64,000 nt of DNA from Gemmatimonas sp. (GCF_027531815.1 NZ_JAPZSK010000009.1:62001-126000); one strand, 5' to 3'. Shown: positions 8,836-18,233, numbered from the stretch's first letter. The notes: generated by a model not told the origin, from the sequence alone. Numbers and translations are program-made.

Positions 8836-10523
8836 CGCGCCAATTCCGATCGAGCGCCATCTACGAGGGCACCCTGCGCACCACCACGCACGCGTTTCTG
8901 CAGGCGCTGGGGCAGGACGACGACGAAATTCGCCGGCCGCACATTGGGGTGTTTCACACGGGTGGCGAGATGAGCCCGTGCAACCTCAACCTCCGCGAAC
9001 AGGCGCTGCACGCGAAGACCGGCATCTACGCACACGGCGGCATGCCGCACGAGTGTCCCGTGGTCTCCGTCTCCGATGGCCTCTCGGTGGCGCACCCCGG
9101 GATGCGCTACTCCCTCGTGTCGCGCGAACTGATTGCCGATAGCGTGGAAGCCAGCACCGAAGCCCATCAGTGGGACGGGATCTTCGCCATTGGCGCCTGC
9201 GACAAGAATCTCCCGGGGCTCATGATGGGGATGCTGCGCTGCAACGTTCCGGCCGTGTTCGTGCACGGCGGGTCGGCGCTGCCCGGGCACTGGCAGGGGC
9301 GCGATACGCACGTGGGCGAAACGTACGAGACCATTGGCAAGGTGCTCGCGGGTGAGACGTCGGCGGAGACGCTGCAGGCGCTGGCTCACGCCTGTCTCCC
9401 CACGGCGGGGGCCTGTGCCGGCCAGTTCACGGCCAACACCATGGGCATGGTATCGGAGGCGCTTGGCCTCGCGCCCGTGGGGTCGAGCATGGTGCCGGCC
9501 GTGTACAGCGAACGGGCCCCGCTCATGCGGCGCGCCGCGGCCATTCTCATGCGCGCCGTCATGGCCGATGCCCCGCGACCGCGCGACATCGTGACCCGCG
9601 CCGCGCTCGAGAATGCCTGTGCGGCCGTTTCGGCCACGGGCGGATCCACCAACGCGGCGCTGCACCTGCCGGCGCTCGCGCACGAGGTCGGCGTGGAGTT
9701 CACGTTGGCCGACGTGGCCCGTGTGTTTGCGCGTACGCCACTCATTGCCGACCTGCAGCCGGGCGGCCGCTACTTCGCCCGTGACCTGCACCACGTGGGC
9801 GGGGCCGGTGTCGTGCTGCGTGCGCTGCTCGAGTCGGGGCACGTGGATGGCAGTGCGCTCACGGTGACGGGACGCACCCTGGCCGAGGAGTTGGCCACGG
9901 CACCGGCACCCGATGGCCGAGTGGTGCACACGGTGGCGCAGGCGCGATCCACGGATGGTGGCGTGACCGTGCTCACCGGCAACCTGTGTCCCAACGGCGC
10001 ACTGCTCAAGACGGCGGGACTCAACACGCTCGTGCACCGCGGTCCGGCGCGGGTCTTCGAGTGCGAGGAAGCGGCACAGGCCGCCGTGACGGCGCGAGCC
10101 TACGCGCTGGGCGATGTGCTGGTGATCCGCAACGAGGGGCCCCATGGCGGCCCCGGCATGCGCGAGATGCTGGGGATCACGGCGCTGCTCTACGGGCAGG
10201 GGGTGGGCGACCAGGTGGCGCTGCTCACCGATGGCCGCTTCAGCGGGGCAACGCGAGGGCTGTGCATTGGCCACGCCGGCCCCGAAGCTGCCGTTGGCGG
10301 GCCCATTGCCGCACTGCGCGACGGCGACATCATCGCCATTGATGCCAGGCCGGAGGCGCGCACGATTGTCGTGGAGCTGAGCGACGAAGCGCTCGCCATG
10401 CGACTGGCGGCGGTGACACCGCAGCCGCAGCCCGTGCGTGGCGGGCTACTGGAGAAGTACCGCGCCGTGGTCGGGCCGGCGCACCGCGGTGCGGTTACGC
10501 ACTCGGGGCCGGGTGCGCGGTGA
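8832..10523 (+). CDS. Dihydroxy-acid / sugar-acid dehydratase (IlvD-EDD family)
   Basis: Fe-S dehydratase of 563 aa that converts 2,3-dihydroxy acids to 2-keto acids. Three cysteine positions expected for the [2Fe-2S] cluster are present: Cys50 (SPCNLN), Cys123 (GACDKN) and Cys195 (GACAGQF). Further family motifs are [13 protein letters not shown] and [14 protein letters not shown]. The annotated start is the ATG at 8832, overlapping the previous stop (ATGA). No other ilv gene is nearby; companions are an SDR and a hydroxyacid dehydrogenase, so a xylonate/arabinonate/gluconate-type dehydratase in a non-phosphorylative pathway is as plausible as branched-chain amino-acid synthesis. Confidence 0.92.
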   Translation: MTRQFRSSAIYEGTLRTTTHAFLQALGQDDDEIRRPHIGVFHTGGEMSPCNLNLREQALHAKTGIYAHGGMPHECPVVSVSDGLSVAHPGMRYSLVSRELIADSVEASTEAHQWDGIFAIGACDKNLPGLMMGMLRCNVPAVFVHGGSALPGHWQGRDTHVGETYETIGKVLAGETSAETLQALAHACLPTAGACAGQFTANTMGMVSEALGLAPVGSSMVPAVYSERAPLMRRAAAILMRAVMADAPRPRDIVTRAALENACAAVSATGGSTNAALHLPALAHEVGVEFTLADVARVFARTPLIADLQPGGRYFARDLHHVGGAGVVLRALLESGHVDGSALTVTGRTLAEELATAPAPDGRVVHTVAQARSTDGGVTVLTGNLCPNGALLKTAGLNTLVHRGPARVFECEEAAQAAVTARAYALGDVLVIRNEGPHGGPGMREMLGITALLYGQGVGDQVALLTDGRFSGATRGLCIGHAGPEAAVGGPIAALRDGDIIAIDARPEARTIVVELSDEALAMRLAAVTPQPQPVRGGLLEKYRAVVGPAHRGAVTHSGPGAR

Positions 10524-10547
10524 GCGGGTAAGGGGACAGCCGCCGCC

Positions 10548-11051
10548 TCACCGCTCCCGCGGCGCCGCGGGCATGACGGGGAGGCACATCACGTACGCGT
10601 GATAGCGCGTCTCCCCCGGCGCGAGCGCGCGCGCCAGATCCACGCGATCCTCGGCGTCGGTCATGAGCATCGCGTCGCCGTACACGTTGAACAGACAATC
10701 GGCCTTGCCCATGCGGAAACGCAGCGACGCTTCGCTGGGGGCATCGTACGGGTCGGGGGTGCGCACCCAGCCCACCGCCCGTACGCGCTCGTAGAAGGCC
10801 ACGGCTTCCGGCTGCACACCGCGCACCGTGCCCCCGGCCGCCGTGATGCGACAGCCGGTGAGCCGTTGTTTCGTACGCCAGTCGTCGAGCGTGTCCGGCT
10901 CCACCACCACGGCCATGTGGCGATCGGTCGTGAGGAACGCGGCGGCGTCAACGCACAGCGGCTGCGCGGCCGCCGCCGGACGCACCGGCGGTTGGTCGAT
11001 CATGGCCGACCACCATGTGGCGGCCCCGAACAGGAACGGAAGTGTATGCAT
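10548..11051 (-). CDS. Hypothetical protein, possibly exported
   Basis: Protein of 167 aa, not recognised. A short hydrophobic N-terminus (MHTLPFLFGAATWWSAM) is followed by a proline/alanine stretch and a mixed alpha/beta body with four cysteines, for example QPLCVD, LTGCRI, ADCLFNVYG and VMCLPV, which could form disulfides if secreted. It ends 24 bp from the convergent dehydratase. Codon use is like its neighbours. The frame has no strong competitor on either strand. Confidence 0.55.
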   Translation of the reverse strand: MHTLPFLFGAATWWSAMIDQPPVRPAAAAQPLCVDAAAFLTTDRHMAVVVEPDTLDDWRTKQRLTGCRITAAGGTVRGVQPEAVAFYERVRAVGWVRTPDPYDAPSEASLRFRMGKADCLFNVYGDAMLMTDAEDRVDLARALAPGETRYHAYVMCLPVMPAAPRER

Positions 11052-11120
11052 GACGCACGGAGAATGCGGAGTACGGTTGGCGTTCGCCAGTCATGTCGCG
11101 TACTGCGTACCGCTTCCCGT

Positions 11121-13346
11121 TCAGGGTGTACGCAGCACGGCGAACCACGTGGACGGCGCCGGCGACGGCGCCCCGCGCCACTGCAGCTCGGCGCGGTAGA
11201 GCCCCGGCGCAAGCACTCGCCCGGCACCGGTGCGCAGGTCCCACGTCACCGTACCGCCGCCGTTGGTGGGGACGGCCAGTTGCAGTGCGCCATCGGGGGT
11301 CGAGACCAATACGTACCCCTGCGGCGGCGTATTGGTGAAGTGCACGCGATCAGGCGCCGCTACCTGTACGCCGAAGGCCGTGGCGGCAGGCGCCGGTTGC
11401 ACGGCGGCCACCGGCGAGGGAAACGCCGCTGCGCGGCGCACCTTCTTGTCGCTGCCCTCAACAGCCACGAGCGCGGCGAGGGCCGTGCCGTAGGCCGGCT
11501 CCTGTCGTACGGCCTCCAGCAGCGCCTCCGCCGCCGGCGCCGTCTGCCGCTGGGCGAGCAGCACGAGGCCCAGGTTGAAGGAGGCGGCGGCGAGACTGGG
11601 CTGCTCGGCCAGGGCGGCGCGGTACTCGCGTGCGGCCCCGGCGAGATCGCCGTTGCGATGCAGCGCGTCGGCGTACTCCGCACGGATCCACGCGAGCGCC
11701 GGCTGCTGCGCCAGCGCCTGCACATACAGATCGCGCGCCTCGTCGTCATCACCGAGTTGCAGTTTGGCACGAGCGAGCGCGCGCAGCAGCTCCGGACGCT
11801 CGTCGCCCAGCGCGCGAGCGCGCTCGAAGGCCGCCACGGCGTCGGCCGCACGCCCGCGGGACTCGTGCGCCACCCCCAGCAGGAAGAACGCCTGCGGATG
11901 CGTGGTGTTGTCGGCCAGGAGCGGCTGCAGGGCGCTGGCCGCATCGTCGAACAGCTTGCCGTTGGCGGCGAGCGAGGCGAACACCACCGTACCCATGGCC
12001 CGGTACAAGGGCGCCTCGGCGCCGCTGCGATCACGCTCGAAGTAGGGATCGATGGGGCCCGCCGTGACGGACGTCGATGGCGTTGCGACCGCGGCGGCGC
12101 CGGGCACGCGAATCCAGTGATCGCTGAAGGTGCCATGCGGCACGGTGCGTTCCTTCACCACCGGCATGTGACACGACACACAATCACTTTGCGCAGCATG
12201 GGCGCGCTTCGAGGCGGCAACGGGAAAGCGCGACGCGAGCGACGCCGGGGTGTGGCAGGCCAGGCAGGGCTGGTTGCGCGTGGCCCGCGTGGGCGGCGGC
12301 GCGTGGGGATTGTGGCAACTGGCGCACTCGAGCGGTGCCTTGGAGGCAGCCGTGGCGCGGAAACAGGCACTCTGGCGCAGGCGGTCGGCGTGCGACACGA
12401 GGTCGATGTCCCCACCGTTCTTGTAGTACGCGTACTGCGCCGCCAGCTGCCGCGCCGGGGTGAAGTCGAACGCGTGACGCCCCGGTCGCAGCACCGCCAC
12501 CGAGGTGTGCACATGGCACTGCTCACACACGTCGAGGCGCCGCTCCAGCGGGAGGCGCCGCGGGTTCACGATGGTGGGGTCGAAGGCACTGTCCCCCGCA
12601 ACCGACGCACCCTGCGGGGCCGCGCGCCGCGCCTGCACATGCGCCGCCCCGGGACCGTGGCACCGTTCACAGCCAATGCCCGGGCGCAGCACCGGGTACT
12701 TGCCTTCAAGGTGCGGGGCCGGCACCGGATAGCTGGAGTGACAGGCAATGCAGCGGTCGGGGAGGAGACGCGAGAAGCGCGCGTTGTTGACCTCGTACCC
12801 GGGGCTGAAATCCCACCCGTGATCGGCATACCAGGTGAGGGGCAACTGAAACAGCCGCCCGTTCTCCGCGGTGAAGTAGGTGCGGGCCAGTCGACCGCTG
12901 CCCATGACGTAATCGATGCGGCGGCGCAGCTCGTGCGCCGGCCGTGCGGCGTCACCTGGACGGGTTTCCACCTGCCAGAGCGAGCCGGCGCTATCCACCA
13001 CGCGGTACGCATACCCCGTGGGCGCGTTGCGCAGCGCCTCGGCCATGGCCTGTTCCACACGGGAGTCGGGGGTCCAGGCGTGGAACGACCGCGCCATGCT
13101 GTGCTGGGCATACGATGCCGCCGCGGCGGCGTGACAGGAGGCACAGGAGGAGTCACCCACGTAGGCGGTGGGGGTCGCCACGTTGGCAAAGCGTGCCTCC
13201 ACCGAGTCCGGAGGGGCGGCGGCCGACCCTGATGGTCCGCGCGACGATGCCGACTCGTTGCACCCCCCCACGAGCAACGCGGCTAGCACCGCCTGGACCG
13301 ACCGCCTGGAGTATCCGGCCCCCACTGTCCATCCCGATTGCATCAT
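11121..13346 (-). CDS. Seven-haem cytochrome c lipoprotein with C-terminal TPR repeats
   Basis: Protein of 741 aa. A lipoprotein signal ends at Cys29 (LLVGGC). Seven CxxCH haem motifs follow in order: CASCH, CIACH, CERCH, CEQCH, CASCH, CLACH and CVSCH, spread over the N-terminal half with distal His candidates such as CHNPH. From about residue 500 onward four or five TPR-like repeats appear (FFLLGVAHESRGRAADAVAAFERA, SFNLGLVLLAQRQ). A short beta-rich domain closes the protein. This resembles cytochrome c554/NrfA-like modules fused to TPR, anchored in the outer membrane or facing the periplasm. The acceptor is unknown. The ATG at 13346 (or 13343) is set by the lipobox; the longer frame to 13508 lacks a signal. 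Confidence 0.88.
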   Translation of the reverse strand: MMQSGWTVGAGYSRRSVQAVLAALLVGGCNESASSRGPSGSAAAPPDSVEARFANVATPTAYVGDSSCASCHAAAAASYAQHSMARSFHAWTPDSRVEQAMAEALRNAPTGYAYRVVDSAGSLWQVETRPGDAARPAHELRRRIDYVMGSGRLARTYFTAENGRLFQLPLTWYADHGWDFSPGYEVNNARFSRLLPDRCIACHSSYPVPAPHLEGKYPVLRPGIGCERCHGPGAAHVQARRAAPQGASVAGDSAFDPTIVNPRRLPLERRLDVCEQCHVHTSVAVLRPGRHAFDFTPARQLAAQYAYYKNGGDIDLVSHADRLRQSACFRATAASKAPLECASCHNPHAPPPTRATRNQPCLACHTPASLASRFPVAASKRAHAAQSDCVSCHMPVVKERTVPHGTFSDHWIRVPGAAAVATPSTSVTAGPIDPYFERDRSGAEAPLYRAMGTVVFASLAANGKLFDDAASALQPLLADNTTHPQAFFLLGVAHESRGRAADAVAAFERARALGDERPELLRALARAKLQLGDDDEARDLYVQALAQQPALAWIRAEYADALHRNGDLAGAAREYRAALAEQPSLAAASFNLGLVLLAQRQTAPAAEALLEAVRQEPAYGTALAALVAVEGSDKKVRRAAAFPSPVAAVQPAPAATAFGVQVAAPDRVHFTNTPPQGYVLVSTPDGALQLAVPTNGGGTVTWDLRTGAGRVLAPGLYRAELQWRGAPSPAPSTWFAVLRTP

Positions 13347-13468
13347 GTGCCTACAGTAGCGCCCGGACCGTTGCCGCGACACGCACCAGCCGCAGGATGA
13401 GTACGGTTCAACGCGAGGGGGGCGGCAGCACGTTAGCTTTGCGCGGTCATCTCCATCCCGAGGCTCAC

Positions 13469-14545
13469 ATGGTTCGTCGCCTTCCGTTCGGTCTGTGCCT
13501 GGTGGCACTCACGGGCGCCTGCACGCTGCAGCGCAGCACCCCGTCCGCTCCCGCGTTCGCCCGCTCGTCGTCCACGCCGGGTAGCCTGGCCGCCCGGGGC
13601 GTGAGCAGCGACGAACACCTCGCTCACATGAATGCCGCCGATCAGGTGGCTCCCGCCCCGGCCGCCGCCGTCGGTCCGCAGGACCTGTCGCTGCCGCCCA
13701 GCAGCAACGGCGCGGCGGAACGCGTGAAGAACAGCCCGCGCCACGGTGAGTGGGTGAAGATCGCCTACGAGGCCGGATCCACTGACTCGCTCATGGCGTG
13801 GGTGGTGTATCCATTCAGCAAGACCGCCAGCCAGAAGGCGCCCGTGGTGGTGGTGGTGCACGAGATCTTCGGGCTTTCCACCTGGGTGCGCGGTGTAGCC
13901 GATCAGGTGGCCGCCGACGGCTTCATTGCCGTGGCACCGGATTTCCTCTCGCGGGTGCGCGGCGGCCCCAGCACGGTCGAGCTGTCGTCCGATACGGCGC
14001 GCCGACTCATTCAGGGGGTCAGCACGACCGAGCGCAACACCATCATCAAGGCGGCCGCCAACTACGCCATGATGCTCCCCAGCGCCCAGCCCCGGTACGC
14101 CGTCATTGGCTACTGCTGGGGCGGCACCACCACGTGGGCGCACGGCGTGAACGGCGGGCTCAAGGGCTTCTCGGGCGGCGTGGCGTTCTACGGGGCGCCG
14201 TATACCAGAGGCGGCGCCCCGGCCACCTCGACCACTGCGGCCGTTCCCGCGTCGGTAGATGCCGACTCCCTGGCCAGGATCTCGCAGCCCATCATGCTGC
14301 TCAACGGCTCCAAGGACGCGCGCATTGCCGCGCTCATGCCGGCCATCGACTCCGTGATGAAGGCCCAGAAAAAGACGTACACCGGCGTGAACTACGAGGG
14401 CGCCGTGCACGGGTTCCTGCGGGCGCAGAGCGATCCCCGCCCCGCCAATCGCGATGAGACCGAGGAGGCGGCCAACCTTGCCGCTACCCGCGACGCGTGG
14501 CCGCGCACCATCGCCTTCCTCCGCACGCAGCTCGGCGTGAAGTAA
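13469..14545 (+). CDS. Dienelactone hydrolase-family lipoprotein
   Basis: Alpha/beta hydrolase of 358 aa. The lipobox LTGAC lies about 18 residues in, so the mature protein is membrane-anchored. After a 70-residue low-complexity spacer the DLH fold runs from VVVVVHEIFGLSTWVRG. The triad is visible: Cys nucleophile in GYCWGG, Asp in NGSKDARI and His in AVHGFLR. Classical members open cyclic enol-lactones in chlorocatechol degradation, but extracellular lipoprotein versions act on unknown esters. It is divergent from the heptahaem cytochrome gene with a 122-bp gap and convergent with the Lrp regulator. Confidence 0.88.
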   Translation: MVRRLPFGLCLVALTGACTLQRSTPSAPAFARSSSTPGSLAARGVSSDEHLAHMNAADQVAPAPAAAVGPQDLSLPPSSNGAAERVKNSPRHGEWVKIAYEAGSTDSLMAWVVYPFSKTASQKAPVVVVVHEIFGLSTWVRGVADQVAADGFIAVAPDFLSRVRGGPSTVELSSDTARRLIQGVSTTERNTIIKAAANYAMMLPSAQPRYAVIGYCWGGTTTWAHGVNGGLKGFSGGVAFYGAPYTRGGAPATSTTAAVPASVDADSLARISQPIMLLNGSKDARIAALMPAIDSVMKAQKKTYTGVNYEGAVHGFLRAQSDPRPANRDETEEAANLAATRDAWPRTIAFLRTQLGVK

Positions 14546-14552
14546 GTCGCCA

Positions 14553-14972
14553 CTACAGCTTGTGGGTGGACAGCAGGAGACTGGTTTCCGTGTTGGCCAC
14601 CCCCTTCACCTTGCCGATGCGCCGCAGGACGTCGTCGAACTCCTGCAGCGTGTCGGTGGCGAGCTCCGCCACGATGTCCCACCGCCCGTTGGTGGTGTGC
14701 AGCGCCCGCACCTCAGGCAGGCCCCGCAACGTACGCAGCACCTGATCGGCGTCCCCCTCCGTGCGCACCATCGTGACCGCGCGAATGCGGTACGATGCCG
14801 CCTCGGGTGCGGTGCGCACCGTGAACCCCAGCAGCGTCCGCTCCTCGAGCAGACGATCGATGCGGTTCTGCACTGTCCCGCGTGAGACCTTGAGCAGCCG
14901 GGCGAGCGTCGCCACCGGCGTGCGCGCGTTCTCGCGCAGCAGGGCAATGAGGCGGGTATCGAGAGCGTCCAT
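14553..14972 (-). CDS. Lrp/AsnC-family transcriptional regulator
   Basis: Protein of 139 aa: N-terminal winged helix-turn-helix (ALDTRLIALLRENART, then LLKVSRGTVQNRIDRL) and C-terminal RAM/AsnC ligand domain with TTNGRWDIVAEL. Lrp-type proteins bind an amino acid and regulate nearby metabolic genes. It is transcribed away from arginase and ornithine aminotransferase, so control of arginine catabolism is a reasonable inference. The ATG at 14972 is used; a GTG at 14987 would add five residues. It lacks the C-terminal cysteine-rich extensions of some relatives. Confidence 0.92.
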   Translation of the reverse strand: MDALDTRLIALLRENARTPVATLARLLKVSRGTVQNRIDRLLEERTLLGFTVRTAPEAASYRIRAVTMVRTEGDADQVLRTLRGLPEVRALHTTNGRWDIVAELATDTLQEFDDVLRRIGKVKGVANTETSLLLSTHKL

Positions 14973-15005
14973 GACCGGGTGATCCACGCGCTGGGGGAAG
15001 GCGAT

Positions 15006-15020
15006 GCGACACTTTGTCGC
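15006..15020. promoter_or_regulatory. 15-bp dyad, candidate operator of the divergent Lrp-family regulator
   Basis: GCGACA-CTT-TGTCGC is a perfect 6-3-6 inverted repeat between the regulator start (14972) and arginase (15109). Lrp/AsnC proteins commonly bind 13-15 bp imperfect dyads in such divergent spacers. It is the only clear dyad in this spacer. Binding is inferred from position and symmetry only. Confidence 0.45.
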
Positions 15021-15108
15021 TTTCGGCCTATCAGAATGCTAGCCGTGCTGCATTACTTGCGCACTTTTCTGTCTTGTTGCTGGCACGGGTCGCCCGCATC
15101 GTGTGGGC

Positions 15109-16041
15109 ATGCCAACCGTCGCTTCCCCCGCCGCCAGCGCGCGCGCCGTCGAGATCATCGGCGTGCCGCTCGATCTGGGCGCCAGCCGCCGCGGCGTCGA
15201 CATGGGCCCGTCGGCCATGCGGCTCTCCAGCCTCGTGCGTCACCTCGAACGCCTGGGGTGCGCCGTGCGCGACACCGGCAATGTGCCGGTCCCCGACCGC
15301 GCCGCGCTGCCGCCCGTGCCCGGCGCCTTTCTGCAGGCCATCACGGCCGTCTGTGCCGATCTCGCGCGTCGCACCGCCGACGCCGTGCGCGCCGGCATCA
15401 CCCCGCTGGTGCTGGGCGGCGACCATTCCCTGGCGGCGGGCTCGGTGGCCGGCACCGCCACCGCGTTGCACGAGCGCGGACAACGGCTCGGGCTCATCTG
15501 GCTCGATGCCCACGCCGATCTCAACACCCCCGACACCAGCCTCAGCGGCAACGTCCACGGCATGCCGGTGGCCCACCTGCTCGGACTCGGCGATCCCCGC
15601 CTCGCCTCCCTGAGTCACGCCACGCCCGCCGTACGCCCCGAACACCTCGTCTACGTGGGGCTGCGCGATCTCGACGACGCCGAAAAGGCGTGCATACGCC
15701 AGCTGGGCATCCGGGCCTTCACCATGCGCGACATCGACGAGCGTGGACTGCGCGCCGTGATGGACGACGCGGTCACGATTGCCACCACCGGCACCGGTGG
15801 CGTGCATCTCTCGTGCGACGCCGACTGGGTGGACCCGCAGGAAGCCCCCGGTGTCGGCACCCCGGTGCGCGGTGGCGCCACGCTGCGGGAAGCGCATCTC
15901 GCCATGGAGATCATCCACGATGCCGGCGCGCTCCTCGCCATGGATCTCGTGGAGATCAATCCCATTCTCGACGCCGGCAACGCCACGGCGGAGCTCGCGG
16001 CGGAACTCATCGCCAGCGCCTTCGGCCGCCACATCCTCTGA
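15109..16041 (+). CDS. rocF: Arginase
   Basis: Mn-dependent hydrolase of 310 aa converting arginine to ornithine and urea. The metal-binding signatures are GGDHSLAAGS, DAHADLNTP and SCDADWVDPQEAPGVGTP, the last with the two Asp and the arginase-type APGxGTP tail that separates it from agmatinase. EINPILD near the end matches the conserved Glu region. The ATG at 15109 is preferred over the GTG at 15103. Twelve bases separate it from ornithine aminotransferase, so arginine passes through ornithine to glutamate semialdehyde. Confidence 0.93.
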   Translation: MPTVASPAASARAVEIIGVPLDLGASRRGVDMGPSAMRLSSLVRHLERLGCAVRDTGNVPVPDRAALPPVPGAFLQAITAVCADLARRTADAVRAGITPLVLGGDHSLAAGSVAGTATALHERGQRLGLIWLDAHADLNTPDTSLSGNVHGMPVAHLLGLGDPRLASLSHATPAVRPEHLVYVGLRDLDDAEKACIRQLGIRAFTMRDIDERGLRAVMDDAVTIATTGTGGVHLSCDADWVDPQEAPGVGTPVRGGATLREAHLAMEIIHDAGALLAMDLVEINPILDAGNATAELAAELIASAFGRHIL

Positions 16042-16053
16042 CGGACTCTCCGC

Positions 16054-17322
16054 ATGATCGATCGCGAGCACGCCACGACCATTCCCGTCCCCTCGTCATC
16101 CGTCGCGCTGCGCGGCACGTCCGGCGCACCGGTCTCCACGCGTGACGCGATTGCCCGCGAAGACGCGTGGGGGGCGCACAACTACCACCCGCTCGATCTC
16201 GTCATTGCCGAAGCGCGTGGCGCCTGGGTGACCGACGTGGAAGGGCGCCGATATCTCGACTGTCTGAGCGCCTACAGCGCGGTGAACCAGGGGCATTGTC
16301 ACCCGCGCCTGCTGCAGACCCTGATTGAACAGGCATCGCGCGTCACCCTCACCTCCCGCGCGTTTCGCAATGATCAGCTGGGCGGTTTCTGCGAGGAGCT
16401 CGCCCAGCTGTGCGGCATGGAGATGGTGCTCCCCATGAACACCGGCGCGGAAGCCGTGGAGACGGCCATCAAGGCGGCGCGGCGCTGGGGCTACCGCACG
16501 CGACAGATCCCCGACGGGCAGGCGCAGATCATTGCCTTCGAGAACAACTTTCACGGGCGCACGACCACCATCGTGGGCTTCTCGAGTGAGCCGGCCTACC
16601 GCGAACAGTTCGGGCCCTTCGCGCCGGGATTCGTACTGGTCCCCTTCGGCGACATCGAGGCCGTACGGCGCGCCATGACCGCCAACACCTGTGCGGTCCT
16701 CATCGAACCCATCCAGTGTGAAGCCGGGGTGCTCCTGCCGCCGGCCGGCTTCCTGCGGGCGCTGTCGGCCCTGTGTGCCGAGCGCGGCGTGCTGCTCATG
16801 GCCGACGAAATTCAGACGGGGCTCGGACGTACGGGCGCGCTGTTCGCCTGCGACCACGACGACGTCGTGCCGGACCTGTACATCCTGGGAAAGGCGCTCA
16901 GCGGCGGCTTCTACCCGGTGTCCGCCGTGGTGGCGCGGCGCGAAGTCCTGGGCGTCTTCGATCCGGGATCGCACGGCAGTACCTTCGGCGGCAATCCGTT
17001 GGGGTGTGCCGTGGCCCGAGAGGCGCTGCGCGTGCTGCGCGACGAACGATTGATCGAGCGCTCGGCCACGGAAGGCGCGTGGCTCCTGGAGCAGCTGCGA
17101 ACGTTGCGCCATCCGGCCATTGGTGCGGTTCGCGGTCGAGGGCTCATGTGCGCCATCGAGCTCACGGTGGCAGCGCGCCCCTTCTGCGAGGCGCTGCAGA
17201 AACGCGGGGTACTCTGCAAGGAGACGCACGGCACCGTCATTCGCCTCTCCCCACCGCTCGTGGTGGAGCGCCGTGATCTCGAGTGGGCGGTGACCCAGTT
17301 GCGCGCGGTGTTCGTGGATTGA
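16054..17322 (+). CDS. rocD: Ornithine aminotransferase
   Basis: PLP enzyme of 422 aa, class III. An extra ~35-residue N-terminus precedes AHNYHPLDLVIAEARGAWVTD, the usual start of the family. Features: MNTGAEAVETAIKAARRWGY for the cofactor phosphate, LLMADEIQTGLGRTG with the Asp that pairs with the pyridine N, and ILGKALSGGFYPVSAV with the Schiff-base Lys. The early YSAVNQGHCHPRL region is typical of OAT rather than acetylornithine aminotransferase. It is downstream of arginase and gives glutamate-5-semialdehyde. Start choice between 16054 and an internal site is uncertain because of the extension. Confidence 0.92.
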   Translation: MIDREHATTIPVPSSSVALRGTSGAPVSTRDAIAREDAWGAHNYHPLDLVIAEARGAWVTDVEGRRYLDCLSAYSAVNQGHCHPRLLQTLIEQASRVTLTSRAFRNDQLGGFCEELAQLCGMEMVLPMNTGAEAVETAIKAARRWGYRTRQIPDGQAQIIAFENNFHGRTTTIVGFSSEPAYREQFGPFAPGFVLVPFGDIEAVRRAMTANTCAVLIEPIQCEAGVLLPPAGFLRALSALCAERGVLLMADEIQTGLGRTGALFACDHDDVVPDLYILGKALSGGFYPVSAVVARREVLGVFDPGSHGSTFGGNPLGCAVAREALRVLRDERLIERSATEGAWLLEQLRTLRHPAIGAVRGRGLMCAIELTVAARPFCEALQKRGVLCKETHGTVIRLSPPLVVERRDLEWAVTQLRAVFVD

Positions 17323-17369
17323 GAAGCCAGACACCGCGCGAAGAACCCTTCGGGAGCTCGGACGACGAA

Positions 17370-17395
17370 AGGCACGACACTCCATCGTCGTGCCT
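17370..17395. terminator. 9-bp hairpin between convergent rocD and the DUF4397 gene
   Basis: AGGCACGAC (17370-17378) pairs with GTCGTGCCT (17387-17395) around an 8-nt loop. It lies 48 bp after the rocD stop and 54 bp before the stop of the opposite-strand gene, a good position for a bidirectional terminator. AAA precedes and CCGTCCTT follows. Confidence 0.65.
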
Positions 17396-17448
17396 CCGTC
17401 CTTCGCGCCCGTCGACGGGCCGTTCGCGCGGCCCCGGCGGCCGGCCGG

Positions 17449-18228
17449 CTAGCGGTTGATGCTGTTGTCGAGGAAGGGCCGGTTCACCGCCGTGCCTGTA
17501 CTTGGCAGCGTCATGTCGCCGCGCGCCGTGACCGTGTAGACGCGCCCTGGGAGAAAGGACACGGCCGTGCGCGTGATCACGACGGTGGTGCTGCCGCTGT
17601 TGCGCGTGGTCAGATCGTACGAGCCCGTCGGCACCCCTACGAAGGCCCCAGCCGCCCGGTAGGCAATGGCACCGCCCACGGTGATCTCCGTCCCGGCCAC
17701 GGGCTCACGCAACGTCAACTGCATGGGCTGCGCGTTCGGGCTCGCGTTCACGAAGCGGACGAGCGCCTGCGAGAAGTCAAGAGTGTCGGGGAAGTTGTCC
17801 TGCACCACGAACCCCTCGGCCTGCTTGGTCGCGGTGTTGTAGAACCCCGCGAGATACACGGAATACGCCTTGCGATCCTCGACGGTGGCCGGAATGGCCG
17901 CAATCGGCAGGTCCTTGTCCACCGCCGCCGAGATTCGTCCGGAGAAGGTGGTCTGCCCCGGAGGCATCGCGATGTAATTGTTACCGGCCGCCACAGCGCC
18001 GTACGCCACTCCCACCGTGGACTCGGTGCCGGTGGTGGAGGAGATGGCGGTGACCTTGGTGTTGCCAGCGTAGAAGTTCACCTGCGGCGCGTTGATACCG
18101 AAGTTGAAGAACTTCACGCGTGCCCCAACGACAGGGGCAGTGATGGAGCTGATCTGCACGGCGTCTTGGTCGCAGCCGGTGAGCGCGACGAACCCGAGCA
18201 GCAGCGCGAGGGAGCGGGAGGGCTTCAT
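17449..18228 (-). CDS. DUF4397-type lipoprotein, third gene of the SusCD operon
   Basis: Protein of 259 aa with lipobox LTGCDQ at about residue 19. Two beta-sandwich DUF4397-like repeats can be seen, with ARVKFFNFGINAPQVNFYAG in the first and ALVRFVNASPNAQPMQLTL in the second. Such domains occur in cell-surface lipoproteins of Bacteroidetes and Gemmatimonadetes; function is unknown, perhaps glycan or protein binding. The ATG at 18228 sits 5 bp after the SusD stop, indicating co-transcription. The start is fixed by the signal peptide; the upstream part of the frame lies within susD. Confidence 0.82.
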   Translation of the reverse strand: MKPSRSLALLLGFVALTGCDQDAVQISSITAPVVGARVKFFNFGINAPQVNFYAGNTKVTAISSTTGTESTVGVAYGAVAAGNNYIAMPPGQTTFSGRISAAVDKDLPIAAIPATVEDRKAYSVYLAGFYNTATKQAEGFVVQDNFPDTLDFSQALVRFVNASPNAQPMQLTLREPVAGTEITVGGAIAYRAAGAFVGVPTGSYDLTTRNSGSTTVVITRTAVSFLPGRVYTVTARGDMTLPSTGTAVNRPFLDNSINR

Positions 18229-18233
18229 CACGA

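Noticed and set aside
15031-16071. 346-aa minus-strand ORF opposite arginase
   Set aside because: Shadow of rocF: no domain, rich in Gly/His/Ala; arginase motifs are on the plus strand.
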